This document shows positions 62,930-64,000 of a DNA stretch of 64,000 nt, one piece after another. The number at the start of each line of letters is the position of its first letter. Positions within the stretch are counted from its first letter, which is position 1. The DNA comes from Myrica gale (Eukaryota; Streptophyta; Magnoliopsida; Fagales; Myricaceae). The stretch spans positions 23,932,921-23,996,920 of the forward strand of contig OZ005601.1 of NCBI GenBank assembly GCA_963930655.1. The letters are read 5' to 3'. A program made the position numbers and the translations under genes. The notes under the pieces were generated by a model. It did no database searches, was not told the origin of the DNA, and saw only the letters and a program-made list of their open reading frames with translations.

Positions 62930-63621
62930 GTGGTCTGCCCTCTTTCTGTGAAACCAATTGGCATTAAATGGGTATTCTCTATCAAGCTTCGATCAGACGG
63001 ATCTTTAGATCGCTACAAGGCCCGATTGGTTGCTCTTGTGAATAAACAAGAATATGGTCTGGACTATTATGAGACCTTCACACCTGTGGCCAAGATGACC
63101 ATTGTGCGCACACTTTTTGCTCTTGTTGCCTCTCAATCCTAGCGTTTACATTAGATGGATGTCAATTACGCTTTCTTACATGGTGATCTCCAAAAAGAGG
63201 TTTACATGAGACTCTCTTCCAATATGCCTACCGCTTCTCCCAATGATATTTGTAAATTAAACCATTCTTTGTATGGTTTGAAGCAGGCTCCACGGGCATG
63301 GTTTGAAAAATTCCGAAGCACTCTACGTGGCTTCTCATTCACCCAAAGTCAGTATGACTCTTCCTTATTTTTGCAAAAGACAACTACTGGTTTAGTCCTT
63401 CTCATTTATGTGGACGACTTTATCATTACTGGTTCTGATCTTAGTGTCATTTCTAAGCTCCAACAGCTACTACATACCACCTTCCATATGAAAGATCTCG
63501 GTCATCTCACCTACTTCTTGGGTTTGGAGGTCCATTGTCAGCCACAAGGTATTTTCTTGTCTCAGAGCAAATATATTCAGGACCTTGTCACTTTGGCTGG
63601 CCTCATCAAGACTACCCTTGT
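62930..63621 (+). pseudogene. Copia element 2 reverse transcriptase, cut by hAT
   Basis: Two frames carry the copia reverse transcriptase: 'KPIGIKWVFSIKLRSDGSLD' and 'YETFTPVAKMTIVRTLFALV', then after stops 'MDVNYAFLHGDLQKEVYM', 'LNHSLYGLKQAPRAWF', catalytic 'LLIYVDDFIITGSD', 'LTYFLGLEVH' and 'LSQSKYIQDLV'. The sequence stops at 63621, where a hAT inverted repeat begins. RNase H and the 3' LTR are not in the window. Confidence 0.82.
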
Positions 63622-64000
63622 TAAGGCTGCACAATGCCACCGGAAGCTTGCTAGGTGAATGAACAAGGTCTACTCAATAGTTTAGTTTCACATATATATT
63701 TGAGATTTGTTGTTGGTTTTGTCTAATCAACTACTTACATTCAAATTACCAAGAAACTTGCTAGGTGAATGAACTAGTTATTTAGAATTTTGGTAGAAAC
63801 AATTACAAATTTATTGTATTTAGAAGAGTACATATGACGGCATTAGAATCCTAATTAAAGAGTTTCATGCCAAACTTTGGTAAGTACATCGCATAATATA
63901 AGTCAAGAGGTTGAGATTCTACCACGAAATATTTTTAATCAATGTATGAGTTTTTATGAAATTTTAACAAATTGTCTAAATTTCTAAAATTGACAAATCA
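63622..64000 (-). mobile_element. hAT-type element end, runs off the window
   Basis: TAAGGCTGCACAATGCCACC at 63622 matches the inverse of the right end of the hAT element at 30923-32362. After a deletion the sequence follows the inverse of that element's interior (31945 down to about 31597) to the window edge. The 8 bp before it, ACCCTTGT, are the predicted target duplication. The motif 'cttgctaggtgaatgaac' occurs twice (63648-63665 and 63757-63774), which suggests how the internal deletion formed. Confidence 0.75.

Larger units (their letters stand above)
59290..63621 (+). mobile_element. Copia element 2: gag-pol remnant
   Basis: Only a short LTR end (to about 59351) precedes the primer-binding site TGGTATCAGAGCC (59353-59365). 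A long leader (59366-60100) follows, then gag (60110-60911, split by an inserted LINE tail), zinc knuckle (60939-61220), protease with altered site 'YFDSKASHHMTN' (D-S-K instead of D-S-G), pre-integrase 'MWHKRLGHPKA', integrase (61860-62520) and reverse transcriptase (62930-63621). Stops or frameshifts separate most blocks. It resembles element 1 closely enough in gag to be the same lineage. Confidence 0.8.

Overview
The window is nuclear DNA from a flowering plant, most likely a woody eudicot. It has spliced genes with GT-AG introns, AT-rich intergenic DNA and many nested plant transposons, and no bacterial gene organisation. The species cannot be fixed from the sequence. All gene names below rest on motif recognition and on splice frames read by eye; no database search was run.

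Host genes. (1) Two intact tandem copies of an oil-body-type class 3 lipase (OBL1-like, 479 and 481 aa, five exons each, identical intron phases) lie on the plus strand at 15264-17625 and 22598-25121. An orphan third copy of their upstream region lies at about 18950-19313, and a broken third lipase at 29861-30576. (2) A seven-exon remorin-family gene (581 aa) on the minus strand, 33443-37634, in which every splice junction keeps frame. (3) The 3' half of a trimethylguanosine-synthase-like (TGS1) gene on the minus strand, 54479-57035. Its upstream exons are absent from the window, and a copia complex begins about 460 bp upstream.

Mobile DNA fills most of the rest. 1-2590: tandem TRIM-like LTR units. 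3735-8940: CACTA-derived sequence holding an AT minisatellite, a solo LTR with a 5-bp target duplication and a Mutator-type MITE. 8940-9640: Ty3/gypsy protease fragment. 11780-12170: LINE reverse-transcriptase relic. 19314-20600: minus-strand copia fragment. 20600-21937: CACTA 3' end with a transposase-24-like gene. 27531-29860: 5'-truncated copia. 30923-32362: complete hAT-like element with an 8-bp target duplication. 39422-40885: Pack-MULE. 41804-47050: LINE inserted in a pararetrovirus-like coding remnant and itself carrying a Mutator-type element. 50988-52656: Pack-MULE with pieces of three genes. 57494-63621: two copia elements back to back, the second cut by a hAT end that runs off the window.

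The most notable content is a set of five Mutator-type inverted-repeat elements, all with exact 9-bp target duplications. Two carry host-gene fragments, one of them a JmjC + AP2-like + fasciclin-like chimera. The other notable item is the recent lipase duplication with its transposon-disrupted third member.
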